Source of the DNA: Mnemiopsis leidyi
Lineage: Eukaryota > Ctenophora > Tentaculata > Lobata > Bolinopsidae
Reading direction: 5' to 3'
DNA: 51,792 bases
Assembly (NCBI GenBank): GCA_000226015.1
Contig: JH153300.1
Span: 347,411 to 399,202, forward strand
In this document: one piece after another, positions 1 to 12,696 of the stretch
Position numbering within the stretch: the first letter of the stretch is position 1
Layout of the letters: every line of letters begins with the position of its first letter
The notes under the pieces: generated by a model
What the model was told of the DNA's origin: nothing
Databases searched by the model: none
The model's input: only the letters and a program-made list of their open reading frames with translations
Program-made: the position numbers and the translations under genes

Positions 1-1386
1 AGCCTTTTTGAGGCCAATTTTACTTATTTGAATCTACATCCAGTTTGATTTCGAATCAGAAATACTGGATCGGGACAAAAACACGGACATAATCTCCGAT
101 CTACAATTCAGAAATTTGTGGTGAAGTTGGACACCTGATCTTGTGGTGAAGTTGTCGTTTCAGAAGGTCACCAGATCCGGCGACCTGTTAAATTGATTGG
201 GTACCCTGTTAAGGGTGTGGGAACTGCCAATCATGTGGTGAAGTTGTCGGTCACCCACACGATCATGTAGTCTGCCACAATTTTGGTTCAGATCGAACAA
301 GCTGTCGTGGTTATGTGATCGTAAGTCTTGGATCAAAATATGGCCAAATAAAGGTCATGTATCGCAGTATAGCTGGTTATCTGTATTACCCCTATCTCTA
401 TCTTATTACGTTTATTGGCCGTGAACAGGCCGTACTGTGACCGTATATAGGCCTTATAGTGGCCTTATAGTGGCCTTATACAGGCCGTATATCGGCCTTA
501 TAGTGGCCGTATAATGATCTTATGATGGCTTGATGGTGGCATTATACAGGCCGTATATAGGCTGATTTAGCAATTTACCAATACTTTTAACCGGCAACAA
601 ATTCCACTAGTTTTGTCTTTTGACTACTGCAGTAACGAAAACCAACGACAAGTTTTAGGCGTAAACTATGTCACAAATAGATACAGTTAATTACGGTTAT
701 CTAGAACTTAGAGCTTACATTTTAATCTAAAGCCAGTCTCAGGGACTTGCATTCTTTTGGTTTTAGATCTAAACATTTCATTTAGTTTCAAAGCAAATGT
801 TAAAGTAGCCGGAGATGAGGAGAAAGTTGTTGCCGCTCTACAGCTCGCATTAATGACAGTTAAAATGTAACAGTTCCAGTGTTTGGACTGATCTGAGGGT
901 TGTGTGAAACTCTCGCAGCGTAGTTGACATGGTGAGTCAGTTATTACAGTGATCAGTGATGTGCAGCCAATTCAACGAGTATACTGCTTCAAGTTTGGTA
1001 AAACTTCTTATTTATGTGTTGTAAATTAGGTGTTGTGTAGCTGAAATTCGTATTCGCATAAGTAACGAGTCAGGCTCATTATATTACAAACTGCTGACTG
1101 AGAAGTTGGAAAAAACTGAGAGACTTGTTGGTATTACTCTATCAATCATTTCAGCTAATCAATAACTTCAGTTCAACGATACAAGAATAATGATGGAGGT
1201 CCGCGATCTACGAAGAGTTGAGGACTGTGGTCGACGGAACGCGCGGGCGACAAGACAATTTTGCGCATGGTAGCAAGGTATGGCACACACAATTAATTAG
1301 CACGTACGTACACATTGAAACCTTTTGGGAAAGAAGATCGAGCCGCGCAGCATGTGTTAAACGCTCTTATCGATAGCGTAAATATG
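1..1386. other. Non-coding left flank
   Basis: No gene is recognisable here. It contains the 11-bp minisatellite at 428-515 and degenerate copies of a GTGGTGAAGTTG motif near 119, 145 and 236. Confidence 0.6.
428..515. repeat. 11-bp minisatellite (GGCCTTATAGT), about 8 copies
   Basis: GGCC[GT]TAT units start at 428, 439 (ACCGTA variant), 450, 461, 472, 483, 494 and 505, exactly 11 bp apart. A further copy lies near 549. The sequence is purely repetitive and has no coding potential. Confidence 0.85.
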
Positions 1387-1571
1387 GTGAACTAGCTGGA
1401 AACACGGCATACGGCCGGGATTTGGATTTTCCAGTACCCGCATCGCCCAGACAACGTGAAATACACCCTGATCTTTTTTACCGCATCAACAAACATTTAT
1501 CAGAACGTATGTTGCACTCACTTAAACACACATATTTGGGCATCTAGAAGTATAACTATAACCCCGCACGT
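1387..1571. repeat. Dispersed repeat copy A (hairpin plus tail)
   Basis: Positions 1387-1448 (CTAGCTGGAAAC...ACGGCCGGGATTT...CCCGCATCGCC) match 1741-1794. The following part, 1445-1571 (GCCCAGACAACGTGAA ... ATATTTGGGCATCT ... CCCGCACGT), matches 2310-2464. Shared blocks separated by small indels indicate an old interspersed element rather than genes. Confidence 0.7.
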
Positions 1572-1740
1572 GCACTTTCGCGTTACCATGATTCCTACTT
1601 ACAATTTGGACGTGGGCGCCTTAACAATCACCAAATATGGTATTTAACACCTTACCAAAACCAAAACTTTACCAAATATTGTCCATGGCAGACAAACAAT
1701 CAATCAATCAAACAAACAAACATATTTCACACTTTATAGT

Positions 1741-1794
1741 GTAGACTAGCTGGAAACCCGGCCTATGGCCGGGATTTCCAGTTCCCGCATCGCC
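1741..1794. repeat. Dispersed repeat hairpin copy B
   Basis: This copy contains a near-perfect inverted repeat at 1750-1781: arms CTGGAAA/CCCGGCC and GGCCGGG/TTTCCAG with a 3-nt loop and one bulged base. It repeats the hairpin part of the copy at 1387-1448. Confidence 0.75.
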
Positions 1795-2309
1795 GAGAAC
1801 CCGCATAGTATTTGGAGTTATAGTAATGACTAATGTGTAAATTTCTATTGTAGTAGTGGATCTAGAAATAGACAATTATTGGAAATCCGAAATCGTTCGC
1901 TAGTGCATGAAGAAAAAGTACAAATTTGAAATTGAATAACTTAAAACTTTGACTTCAACAATCAACATAATCCACCTCAGTTATAGCAAGACAACGCGTA
2001 ACTTTACGTTCAAATTACACGTGCTGTTATTAACTGTTAACGCGCATTGCATCAATTCTTAACGTGCTAATACCATACGTCATCATGTTCTCATTGCGCG
2101 CTTCATATCTGTTACTTCTTTCGTTTGTATTGTATTTCGTGTATTTTGTCTGCGTGACGTCATTATCATGATGTATAGTGCGTGTGTCTCGATACATATG
2201 TTTGTTAATTTTTAAGTCAATCTTAAGTTTTTCTATTCATCGAACATGTTACAACATATGAAAAACACGATGATTCATGATACTACTTAGATCATTTTTG
2301 TTGCCCTGT

Positions 2310-2464
2310 GCCCAGACAACGTGAAAAATAATGTACTACCCTAGCCTTTTTAATATCGCACCAAAAACATTAATCAGAACGTAAGTTACAATAACTCAAG
2401 GTCCAAACCACCACACATCCATATTTGGGCATCTTCTAGAAGCATAACTATAATTCCCGCACGT
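2310..2464. repeat. Dispersed repeat copy C (tail part)
   Basis: This is a second copy of the 1445-1571 block, sharing CCCAGACAACGTGAAA, TCAGAACGTA, ATATTTGGGCATCT, CTAGAAG and CCCGCACGT in the same order and orientation. Confidence 0.7.
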
Positions 2465-4583
2465 ATTGACTTTCTTCTAACATGTTGCACGTGTGACGTG
2501 CAGGCTTCATAGCAACCGCGAAATTGATTGTTAACAAATTTACGAAAGACGTCTGTCACGAAATTTTAAAATCGAACATTTCCGCCTATTTCGCCGTTTT
2601 AAATCTCGTTTCAGCTTAAAATAAACACTCCTCGAAATTTTTCAATCCCTCACCTAACCCCTCCTTTCAATCTGATCAAAATTCATCAATCACAGCTCAA
2701 CTTATGGCCACTTGAAAAATCCAAAAATTTTTACGGACAGAATTTTTTACCAAGCCAGACATTATAAGATAGATGTGATCGGACCAGATTCTGGTCCAGA
2801 CCAGAAAATAGATCACCTTAATTCTTAATCAATGTTTTTGAAGTCAAGGTCCCTATTAAAAGTGCAAGTCAGAACGTAGATCAGCACAACAATAAGATAG
2901 TTTCTGAAAGTGTGCTGATGACACCATGATGATTTGGAATTGAGTATCGTAGGTAGTCCGTCAACGCCGATCGCCGATGGACTAGCACAAATTATTGATC
3001 ATGGATGTCGCCATTGGTCTGCGGTTGGCGGTTCAATAAGCCTCGCAAATCGATTTCAAAAACTTTTGTTGTATTGTCGACTCGAGGTTGGGTCGACGTC
3101 TGAATTACAAATGATTTGTAGCATGATTAAAGTTAAAACCTGCGATCTCACCGGACCAATGACTGTTCGCCCTCCAAAGCTAGGGCATCCTAACTCTAAC
3201 TTCCTAAATTATAACTTCCTTGCACTCAAATTAGGAGCTAATGTTCCCTTTGTTAAGGGTTAACTGGTTAAGATCCATCATCCAATATTCTTAGTTTCCT
3301 GGAAACTCCGTCCTTGTATAGCAGACTAACTCAGCAGCCTGCATAAGTACATCCCCTTTTTAGCACACAAGTTATAAATTGCCCCCTAGATTAGGGACAA
3401 ACAAGCAGATTGGCATGAGATTGGCTAATCATGAGCTCTGGTCGAAAACACAATATTACCATTGTTCTAGGTCCGTATTGTGATCATTAAGTCAATGATC
3501 CTGACTTCTGCCTAATCTCCCTTAAAAGATCATCTGTCTAGCTAAGTTTTTGAAATTGTTAACATCAACTCTCCACTTTCATTCAAGGTCAAGTCTTTGT
3601 AATCATGTTAAATTTCCCTTGCTCTCGTCAAATCGCTTCTTTAAATGCTAGGGAGACCCGTTCAACTATACTAGCATGTCAATTACAAAACGCATTCATA
3701 ATTCCACAAGACAATAATCTAGGTTGGGCTATTGTCTTCCCCCTTAAAGACTACCTTTATATGCTTAGACTCTAAGAAAAGATAGCAGATTTGGAACGTA
3801 CTTTGCTAATTCTAGCAAGCACAAGCTAACTAGTGTCCCAGTATTGTTTGTGATTCGTTCAGAAAAACGTTTCGTTATACCATTGCAGCTCTTATTAAAG
3901 TATCGGCAAACTCGCTCCTCCATTTAATTGCAGTTCAAACTTTTTTAGAATCCACTAAGTCTTGATATAGTACATTTTGAGCGATCGGGCTGCCTCGTTT
4001 GATGTTAAGTTGAGACAAGAGAGTCAAATTATTTCTAAATCTTTCTTGCGATTGTCCTTGAAAGCAATATCTACGATAGCACCGAGGTCACTACTAGCGG
4101 TTTCCTCTACAACCGTTCAAACCAGACGATTAAAATAGGAGACCAAATCATCCTGTGATGTCCCGGTGAAAATCAAATGGTTCCGGCTGAAAAGCAACTT
4201 GATTTAAAAGCTGTAATAGCTTATCGGTTAAGCGGTAAGAGGACAATGTTTTCTGCCGTCACTCCGATTTCTAGAAGCTGAATATATTAATGAAATGGTC
4301 AAGATTTATGGTTTAACTCGGTTTACTTAAATGTCTTTTTGCAGGATGTGATAGCCAACGTGTCCACTTAGATAGATCCGTTTTTAGGATTTCCAAAACC
4401 CGTTCAAGCTTGACCAATCACCTTCGTCGAGGTGTTGATTAAGTGATTCGACCAACCTGATTGGTCAAAAAACGATGTCACGTGACTTGCTGTACCAATC
4501 ACCGTTTGATCTCGCAGTCTTAACTTTTAATTTGACCGTTAAAAGACTGCGTTTTGCTGCAACGTAATGGAACATTGGCCACC
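2465..4583. other. Non-coding stretch, one E-box with flanking CCAAT boxes
   Basis: No supported gene is present. A 109-codon open frame at 2934-3263 has no family motif and no splice or codon-bias support. Near 4460-4499 lies ATTGG, TCACGTGA and CCAAT (gaps 13 and 9 bp). Confidence 0.5.
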
Positions 4584-4611
4584 TTACCAAGATTCTAGGG
4601 AAAATTCACGT

Positions 4612-4875
4612 CGTTTTGTTTGGGCAACACCGGTCGTCTTAACTCTTAAATCTGTACAAAGTTTTGTCATGTAGTTCACTGAAAATGTCTGGACAACACC
4701 GGTCGTCTTAACTCTTAAATCTGAAGAAAGTTTTGTCATGTAGTTCACTGAAAATGTCTGGACAACACCGGTCGTCTTAACTCTTAAATCTGTACAAAGT
4801 TTTGTCATGTCGTTCACTGAAAATGTCTGGACAACACCGGTCGTCTTAACTCTTAAATTTGTACAAAGTTTCGGC
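4612..4875. repeat. 69-bp tandem repeat, about 3.7 copies
   Basis: The marker CCGGTCGTC recurs at 4630, 4699, 4768 and 4837, exactly 69 bp apart, with only a few substitutions between copies. 69 is 23 codons, so the minus strand stays open across the array and encodes a repeated 23-residue unit (LRVKTTGVVQTFSVN). I treat it as a minisatellite, since nothing around it looks like a gene. Confidence 0.85.
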
Positions 4876-5363
4876 ACTCAGAAGAATTAAGAAAGGCGAT
4901 GTGGACGAATTGCTTGCTCCGCAGAAAAACATTAAAATTTTGGAAATAACAGCTAACATTGAGAATACAGTTTCTTAAATTAGTCAACTTCAAAAACAGG
5001 TAATTGTTGAGGTAATCCTCAACCGAGCTAAGATGAGACGCTCAGTTTCAATCATATGAAACGCTTTGATTTCGAAAATAATAATAACGTCACTCTATCA
5101 TGGGGATTTAAAGTAAAAAGAGTCACTATAGAAGTTGCTCAAAGTAAGGATGGGCTGTGGAGAAACTAGAAAGGGGGAGATAGGTGAAATTTTCGTAAGG
5201 TTGTATCAAGTCGGAATAATCGGAAAAAGGAACTTCAAAGTTTGAGTATTACTCTTCAACAGCCTATTACTCTTGAACAGCGGAGAATTATAAAAATGTT
5301 GCATTTATGACGGATTACAATTATACAGTGGAGTTGTTGATGAAGATTTCTGGCCTCTTATTC

Positions 5364-5407
5364 GTTATGACAACTTACAAAGTAAGTTATGACAACTTAC
5401 AAAGTAA
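5364..5407. repeat. 22-bp tandem duplicate
   Basis: GTTATGACAACTTACAAAGTAA occurs twice head to tail, starting at 5364 and 5386. Confidence 0.75.
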
Positions 5408-6391
5408 ATTGTCGTTTGTCCATGATTAAAAATTTATGACTATTTCCTATATAACCCTTCGCGATTCAATTCTTTAACTCCGTGTGGGCTTAATTTTTCC
5501 AAGGTAGCATTCCCCCTTTTTCGTAATAGATGTACTTATTCGAATAGTTTTGTCGTGTCATGTATCCCTTAACGTCCTAAAAATACTGAGTGGGAGATTT
5601 AAGCGCCTCATGGTTATAAACTATCTAGTTTTGTTTAAGTCTTTTTACACACAGACAGGATAAACTAACGGTTTCTAGGAGGAAAAAGGAAAATAATACA
5701 CCTTTTTTGCAATTTAGTTAATTATATATCAATACTGGTGCAGCATGAGGCAGCTCAGAATTTATTAGTTCTTGGAGTTGACGATTTTCGATATGACGTG
5801 TTGGGTTAGATCGTCCCAAGGATCTATTGGTGACATTCCATCACTTTCGATGATTGATTTTTTGACTTTATTATCCTATAAAGTGGTATCTTGTAAGACA
5901 CACTAGCATTTCTTTTTATAACACTTGGTCATGTTAATCAAAATTTTGACAACTCTGATTGATTCAATTTCATCTTAAACCAACGAATAACTTGATTTGT
6001 TCAGTTTTGCATTTGCTTTTAACGTGCGAAGAAACGTGACGACTATTTACTGATCAAGTTGATTTCCCCCTCATTTGCCATCATGAAGACTCGTATAGTT
6101 TATCTCATTTGGTCAGGACCCAACTGAATATCCGGTCCGGTATCAAGAGTCCAGCAATTTTAAAGGCAACAAGAGCTTGATAATGTCTACCTGGTCTAAA
6201 TAAATCTCACCTAGCTAGATTGGAGAATATGGCAAGTATAGATTATTCTTTGATAAGGTGTTATCCACCAATTAAAAGTTTGATAACAAGTAAACAAGTA
6301 TAGTTGTCGATACCATACAAAATTAAATGAATCCTCCGTTACAAAATTATACAAACGCAAATATATTTTCAGTTGAATTGGGACGGTAAAA

Positions 6392-6456
6392 ATTAGTAAA
6401 CCCGGCTTTGTCACGTGTGTGTTTATTAGTAAACCCGGCTATATCATCTGTGTTTA
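6392..6456. repeat. 33-bp tandem dimer
   Basis: ATTAGTAAACCCGGCT starts at 6392 and 6425. The units share a GTGTTT end. The first unit contains a CACGTG at 6412. Confidence 0.7.
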
Positions 6457-6913
6457 TTGATACGCCCTTATTCAATGTGGTTTCTTTCAGAATCAGCCAT
6501 GCGAAGTTTCCCTCAGATGTTAACTAGCTAATATTTACTGATCAACCAAGGCCTGGGGAAATATTGAAAATCTTAGAATCAGAATATGAAATATTTCGTG
6601 ATATATTATGTGTGACCTTTAATATTTTAAGGTAACTATCCTCGCTTTTGAAAATTTGTGCACATAAAATTTTAATGATATCAAATGCCAAAGCCGTTAC
6701 ATGTTATGAAAAATGTTATAAATACTGCGACAAAACGCCAGAATCAGAATGTGGCTCTAGTGCTCTGAATCTCACACTAAACGAAAGTTAAAACAAGATC
6801 TATATGCGATAGGTTTACTAAGTACTAGCAAGGAGTCCACTGGTACTGCCATACACCAGACAATAATGCCAATTGTCATTTGTTTTTGTAGCCCAGCAGA
6901 CCCATCGGCAGTA

Positions 6914-6957
6914 CCTTGGTGCCGCCTTGGTGCCGCCTTAGTGCCGCCTTGGTGCCG
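6914..6957. repeat. 11-bp minisatellite (CCTTGGTGCCG), 4 copies
   Basis: Units start at 6914, 6925, 6936 and 6947; the third has one substitution. Confidence 0.85.
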
Positions 6958-7997
6958 CTTCAATGCAGTCAAGTCTGGACTCTGGGCCTTGTCGCGAACT
7001 ACTACCTAGATATCCAAATATCTGATAGTTGTGACATCAGTCTCCAGAAGATGCGCTACTCATTCCTATGTCCTCTCTAAATCTCTAGATCGACCAATAG
7101 AATAAATCTGGAAAGTTCAATTAGCTACGGGTTCTTGTCAGATATTCCGTGCTTGGCTAGTCTTCAGATAAAGATTGTCTCTAGGAAGTGATTGCTCCTG
7201 GTACGTAGAACGTTTTCTCATTTCCCCCTGGAGGTTTTATTCACAATACTTATACTACTGCATGGTGCATTAATGGTCCATACATCAACAAACATAATTC
7301 ATTTAAATTTCATCGGTCCCTTCGCACTGGAATTACATGAGTAAGAAAATTACCATTACTTCAAAATGCCGAAATTTCTTTACTGATGAATTTTTACAGT
7401 ATTACAGACACATGAGTGGAAGTCATGAATATTAGAAATGAACAAAACCTTTGAGTGGTTTGGTTTTGCGGTTTAGCTGCTTGATCTAATGAATGCAAAA
7501 TTATAAAAAACGAATTATAAAGTAGCATCTGTCAAGCACAATTTCATTAAATATTAAGTAGTGAGGTTGAATTTTTTCGGCAAGACGAGCTGAGAGAGTT
7601 CTTCTGGATTTATTTCGGTCAGTTTTGTTTTCTTTTAACGTTTCTCGATTCGCGAATTTTTGAGGGGTTGCTTTTTTCAGTTATTTCTGAGTTGAAACTA
7701 CCAACTAGTTTCTTTTAACCCTGAAAATTGTACTATTAAATATGAATCCTTTGTAATAAATGTTGTAATGGTGTCGGTGCTTGTATATTCGCTAAAAATA
7801 ATCTAAACTGCCACCCTAATTTCCGCACTATTTCCTGTAGAAAGGTGTTTTCCCAATCACCCTATGATAAGATGTTGTTTTACTTAACCTTGCCGACAGT
7901 CATTCATTACTGTATTTGTTCACTGTTCGTCGCTATCTACTCTGGCTTAGTCGCAACGACACTCTCGAGTGTTTACCTTGCATTAAGTTTTTCTATA

Positions 7998-8099
7998 CGG
8001 TGCTCTGCCCAGTTGCACAATGTTTGCTATTCGGTACTTTGCCCAGATGCACACTGGTCACTTTACGGTACTCTGCCCAGATGCACACTGGTCAGTGGA
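7998..8099. repeat. 34-bp tandem repeat, 3 copies
   Basis: CGGT[AG]CT[CT]TGCCCAG starts at 7998, 8032 and 8066. A partial CGGTACC follows at 8107. Overlapping open frames across the array are produced by the repeat. Confidence 0.8.
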
Positions 8100-9740
8100 A
8101 ACTATACGGTACCCCACCTCGCTCGCCCCTAACTTCCTATATTTACTTATATTTATGTTAAGCATATCATCCAGGATCTATATAATTGCTGATACCAAAA
8201 CGCTTATTCTATATGTAGCTAGTCTATCACTCGAGTTGCTATTTTTATACGGCTCGTTATTTGAGTAAGCCTAACAAGCAAAACTACTTTTCTCAATTCC
8301 TTATCTTCATATCTAATTAGCTAACTGCTGCTTCAATTTTCGGTCTTTGCAAAATATGATCTTCTAGAGTACCGCCTCTTTTTGCAACTCTCAGTTCGAC
8401 GGAAATCGATCAACCGTTAGTTTCCTCCTTCACGTAGCTCAGCGAGTTTGTAACATATGGAAAAACAGACACAAGATGGCTCAGGTAAGAAAGTCCCGCC
8501 GTAAATTGTAAGTGTTGTATTTAATTCCCTTCGAGCAACCCCCCGCCATTATTTTTTGCGGTTGTGTACCAATAAAGCGAGCCTTTTAATTCGATGCTGG
8601 CGTCAAATCATGACCAGGGACGGAGTACCCTCAAAACTGTTACTCTCCATCAATGAATTAAATCCACACCATTAAGCAGCAGTTTATGAGGAACTCCATT
8701 TTGAGGTACTCTTTTTTGGGATCGTCTCATTTTTGTAGCTTTTTATACCCCTTAAGTGGGATAGCCTTGCCGTGTTAGTTTGTAGTGTTTATTAACACTG
8801 GAGTAGCCGTACAAAGTTCAATTTAAGAAGGCCGTGTCTAAAAATTCGTAAAAATTTAAGGAATTCGAAGTAAATATTCGCCGTGAGCCTGGGACGATGT
8901 CGCCTTGCTGTCCGCCAGTCCAACTCCGGCCCACTCCTGAGCTCGTGTGGCGATTTAAAAACTCCCCAAATTGTAAGTTTTCCCGACGAGGAAAACTGAG
9001 CAGGGCTGGATGATCGCGCCAACACTGGGCTGCAGATTATCTGCGACACGAGCCGAACTTGTTTTAACATTTGTTAAACACGCTCTTCATCCCCTCATGT
9101 CGTGGTGGTCCGTATCAAAAACTCTCCGGATCTCAGAGCACCCTTCCAACTGTCCAAGAGAAAGCCATAGAGGGGTAGTGTAGTGCTCGTTAATTGTGAA
9201 GATGTGTGTGAATGAGAGAGAGAGATCGCATCTTTAGCGAGGGAGGACTGTCTTGGTGTTAAACCCTGGCTGGAAGATCCCAGACTGGGGGATCTGCTCG
9301 TTTAACAGTTTTATTGGACCGAGATGTGGTGTTGTGGTTCCTCCCCCCGGCCGCCCTGCAGCCACCCTAACTTTTATCTTCCGTCTATTGTTTCGTCAAC
9401 TCTATTTTTGTTTTCATCTTGTTACTTGCTCGGTTTTCTATTCTATCGAATCTCCAGAAGGTTTGATTAATCCTTTTTCGGTTGTAAGCTTCGAAAAGTC
9501 CGTTTTTCTCTCGTAAAAACCGAAAAATTTGTCCATATATTTTTCTATTTTGCAAAAGAATATTTCCATATCGATATGATCCCCTTTCTGCCCACATAAC
9601 AGAGTCGAAACTCTTCACAAGAGCAGAGCGACATATCCTCAATTTCACCACGAAAATTCAAACCCTTCTTGGATTGTTGATCGTTATTGGTTGCAGCTAA
9701 AACCCCGCTTTACCTACCTTTGTTTTCCCATTATCGGACT

Positions 9741-9804
9741 CCAATGTGTGTGGTACGGTATTGATCACGTGACTTTCACCTTAGTCACGTGTCTCCCACG
9801 TGAC
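9741..9804. promoter_or_regulatory. CCAAT plus three E-boxes
   Basis: CCAAT at 9741 and TCACGTGA at 9765-9772 span 32 bp. Further CACGTG cores lie at 9786 and 9797, that is 20 and 11 bp further on, close to two helical turns and one. Confidence 0.55.
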
Positions 9805-10006
9805 CATGGCTTATTGACCCTGCTTGTTCTCACGTTGCAACTTGTTGTGTCTAAATACGGAGCCTTAGGCCTAGCACGGTCAACTGTTTTGGGGAGAGAT
9901 CTGGTGCTTGCCAACTTCAATCAAACGGAGAACAAGTTTTGGGGGACAGTTCAAAAACATCAAGCACGCTCCCGCTGATATTATTAACAGTTTCATTTAC
10001 CTTCCA

Positions 10007-10057
10007 CCAATCAGGGTTTATCCGGAGTGTCACGTGAGAAATCCAGCTGCTCACGTG
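10007..10057. promoter_or_regulatory. CCAAT to TCACGTGA composite (31 bp) plus E-box
   Basis: CCAATCAGG starts at 10007 and TCACGTGA ends at 10037. A second CACGTG follows at 10052. Candidate NF-Y and bHLH-ZIP sites. Confidence 0.55.
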
Positions 10058-11917
10058 GAAATTGCAGCTTCCTTAAGTGGTCAGCGATTTTTTGAGGTGT
10101 TATATTTTTGTTTACAGGGGCCCATAAAGCGGACCGTTTTAAAGTTTTTAAACACTGGTCTAACGTGTCCAAAGTTCTGTAATAGCACCATCACTCGGTC
10201 GTTTGAGCAGATTGCTTGATATTTTCAACAAATCTCTGCGAAGGGATGAACAAATTTAACCAAAAGCAGTGGCCACTCATTTCAATGACATCGATTATGC
10301 TATTCATTTAAATTCGTTCTCAAAATTAGGAAGTTACCTTCATGCATTTACTATGTCCCAAGACATTCTTGTGAATTTTTGAGAAGATCTCAACCGTTTT
10401 AAACTTTTAGATGTTATATGATTTCACTTTTCTCGTCGTATACTTAGATAAAAATCTGAATAACCTTTATACTGCAGCAAATCTTTTTCCGTCCAATTTA
10501 ATCCTAAAAAAGTTTGTTGGAGAATTAGAGTCCGTTGTGAAAGGCGCTGAACACAGGACCCTGAGCCGCGCACACGGCTGTCACGTGATCAAAAACGTGA
10601 CAGTTTTGTGTCACCTGACTGAGTCAAAGTGTTCGGTAGAGCCTCTTTACGTTCAAAAATCAGTCTCATACCTGACCCCTGGTCTTATTTTCACTTTCCT
10701 TATCCATTATCATCCATCTCCGCTTGTAAGTTTTTATTTGGTTTGGACAAAAGTGCATACAAATTGCTTGAACCAGAGCTCTTTCAAACGACAAATACGG
10801 TTCCTTTTACCGTGTTTTAATAGCTCGTAGATTCATTTCGGTGCCTCCTGGCTGGTTTTTAATGAGTGAATTGTCATTTTTCGAATCGATTGATTCTTCA
10901 CCACTGTTTGGGATATTTTTAACATAGCTGGCCTTTAAGTTTCCCTCTAAGGACAAATAATGATTTAGTGGCCCATGTCCCAAAATTTAGTCACTTTTTG
11001 AAAAGTTTAGGATTTAAATTAATTTTTGCGATGTTTTAAATTTATCATTATTATTTATTTTTATGCTTTTATCAAAGAAAATGCCTCCAAGAAACTGGAA
11101 TGTCTTTTGATGTATACAAGATATGTTCAGCAACACAATTAATTCATCTCTGCAGTAGGTCTGAAGTCAGGGCTTTAAACTGCAGCTGTTACTTACTGTA
11201 TTACTGATAGTTGTCTTAATCACAGTTTCTTAACATTATCAGGCCACATTTGTCGAGCTCAAAAATAAGCGCTGGTGACAAAACGGAAATTTTATAACCA
11301 AGAACGTTAAACCTAATAACGGCTTTGTAAAACAAACAAAAACAAAAACTGAACTGTAAGATGATTATTACTCATTTCCGTCAGTCGCTATTTTCTATTC
11401 TGTAATTGATTCATCTTACTCTAGAAGAAGAGCATTCCATCAGATCTGAATTATCATATTTGTAATCGTGCACTGTCCACCCCCTTAAGAACTAAACTCT
11501 TTAGTTTGTGGCGTATTTCGGAAGACGCCCCGAATTTACCCCTTCTCCAGTGGTCGTGAAAAAGTCACGTCATTCGCCTCGCTCATTCGATTAACCTCTG
11601 ACATTACCTTCATCTTAATTCCAACGTAGATTCCCATTCCACCATGGCCCACGTAATTCTCCAGTTCCCTACTCTAAGGAGTGCCCGTTTTTTCTATCGC
11701 TCAAGACCACTAATCTAGTTGCTGTGACACCCCTTACTTTCCTCTTGCTAAAAGGCAATGATCAGCCCTTGCTGCAATTAGTTGAATTTGATTTTTAGAA
11801 GCCACAAACCGTCTCATCTGAGGTTTACGGGGACGGCTGGTATTGCCCTTTAAAGCCGAGCGCCACTGAATTAATACTGCTGCCGTAGTTTAAAGTTTTG
11901 CGTGAGAATTATCTGCC
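10058..11917. other. Non-coding stretch
   Basis: There is one TCACGTGA (core at 10582). I see no gene; the open frames near 10.4-10.8 kb have no motif or coding bias. Confidence 0.5.
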
Positions 11918-12016
11918 GGCTTGTTGGTAGAGATGGGTGGTCAATAACGCGGCTTGTTGGTACAGATGGGTGGTCAATAACGGGGCTTGTTGGTACAGAT
12001 AGGTGGTCAATAACGC
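11918..12016. repeat. 33-bp tandem repeat, 3 copies
   Basis: GGCTTGTTGGTA units start at 11918, 11951 and 11984, each ending in GGTGGTCAATAACG. Confidence 0.85.
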
Positions 12017-12665
12017 AGCTCAGTCTTTTTAGAGCCAGCACCTCTATAATTGGACACCTTTAGTTCATCATTATCCTTTTATCGGTAGAGTTAAATCGAG
12101 GGGGGCTCCGTTTTGCATGTACAGGGAGAATTTTGGCTCCCCGATTTGTGGTTCTCTTGGTTGTTAAAACAATTATAGTGAACTTCATATGCTCTTGATG
12201 GTTCTTCTTTGTCGTCGGACAAAGGCATTTACAAGTGTTGTTTGTTACTCCAGTTTTAGGGATCGAAATGGAGCCACCTACCTTTTATTATGAAAAAATC
12301 GTAGCCCAAATCTATGCTAATCTGTGGGCAGTTGAACGTTAAGGGCGCCTCTTTAAATCGTACTTAGAAAATCAGATCATTGTTAAGCCATTGTGCTTTG
12401 TCAGAATTTTGAAGTATGCAAATTCCCGGTCTCGGTGATTGCCGATAATCGAGAAATTATCAGCTTTATTTAATTCATAAGCAAATGAACAGTGGCCAGG
12501 GATCGATGTCGGCACGCGTGTCACATGACATTTTCCTGCCCTCTGATTGGCTGCCACTAACCCGGACTGCCTCGTAAAACAATCGTCTACCGTTAATATT
12601 CATCACATTACTACTGACATAAACCTGCGTTCAACCCAATCGGCCAGAGTTTCTCTACAAATTGG

Positions 12666-12696
12666 CCAATCAGGCTACTCCTTACCAATCACGTGA
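12666..12696. promoter_or_regulatory. CCAAT to TCACGTGA composite (31 bp)
   Basis: CCAATCAGG at 12666 is followed by a second CCAAT fused directly to the E-box (CCAATCACGTGA, ending at 12696). Confidence 0.55.

Larger units (their letters stand above)
4876..9740. other. Non-coding stretch with small repeats
   Basis: No gene is recognisable. It contains a 22-bp duplicate (5364-5407), a 33-bp dimer (6392-6456), an 11-bp array (6914-6957) and a 34-bp array (7998-8099). Confidence 0.5.

Noticed and set aside
1750-1781. Helitron-like 3' end (hairpin near terminus)
   Set aside because: No CTRR end after the hairpin and no TC start was found; only an unclassified repeat can be supported.
2934-3263. 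109-codon plus-strand open frame
   Set aside because: No family motif, no codon bias and no matching splice structure; length is compatible with chance in this composition.
10411-10830. 139-codon plus-strand open frame
   Set aside because: No recognisable domain, overlaps other frames and contains E-box regulatory sequence; treated as chance.
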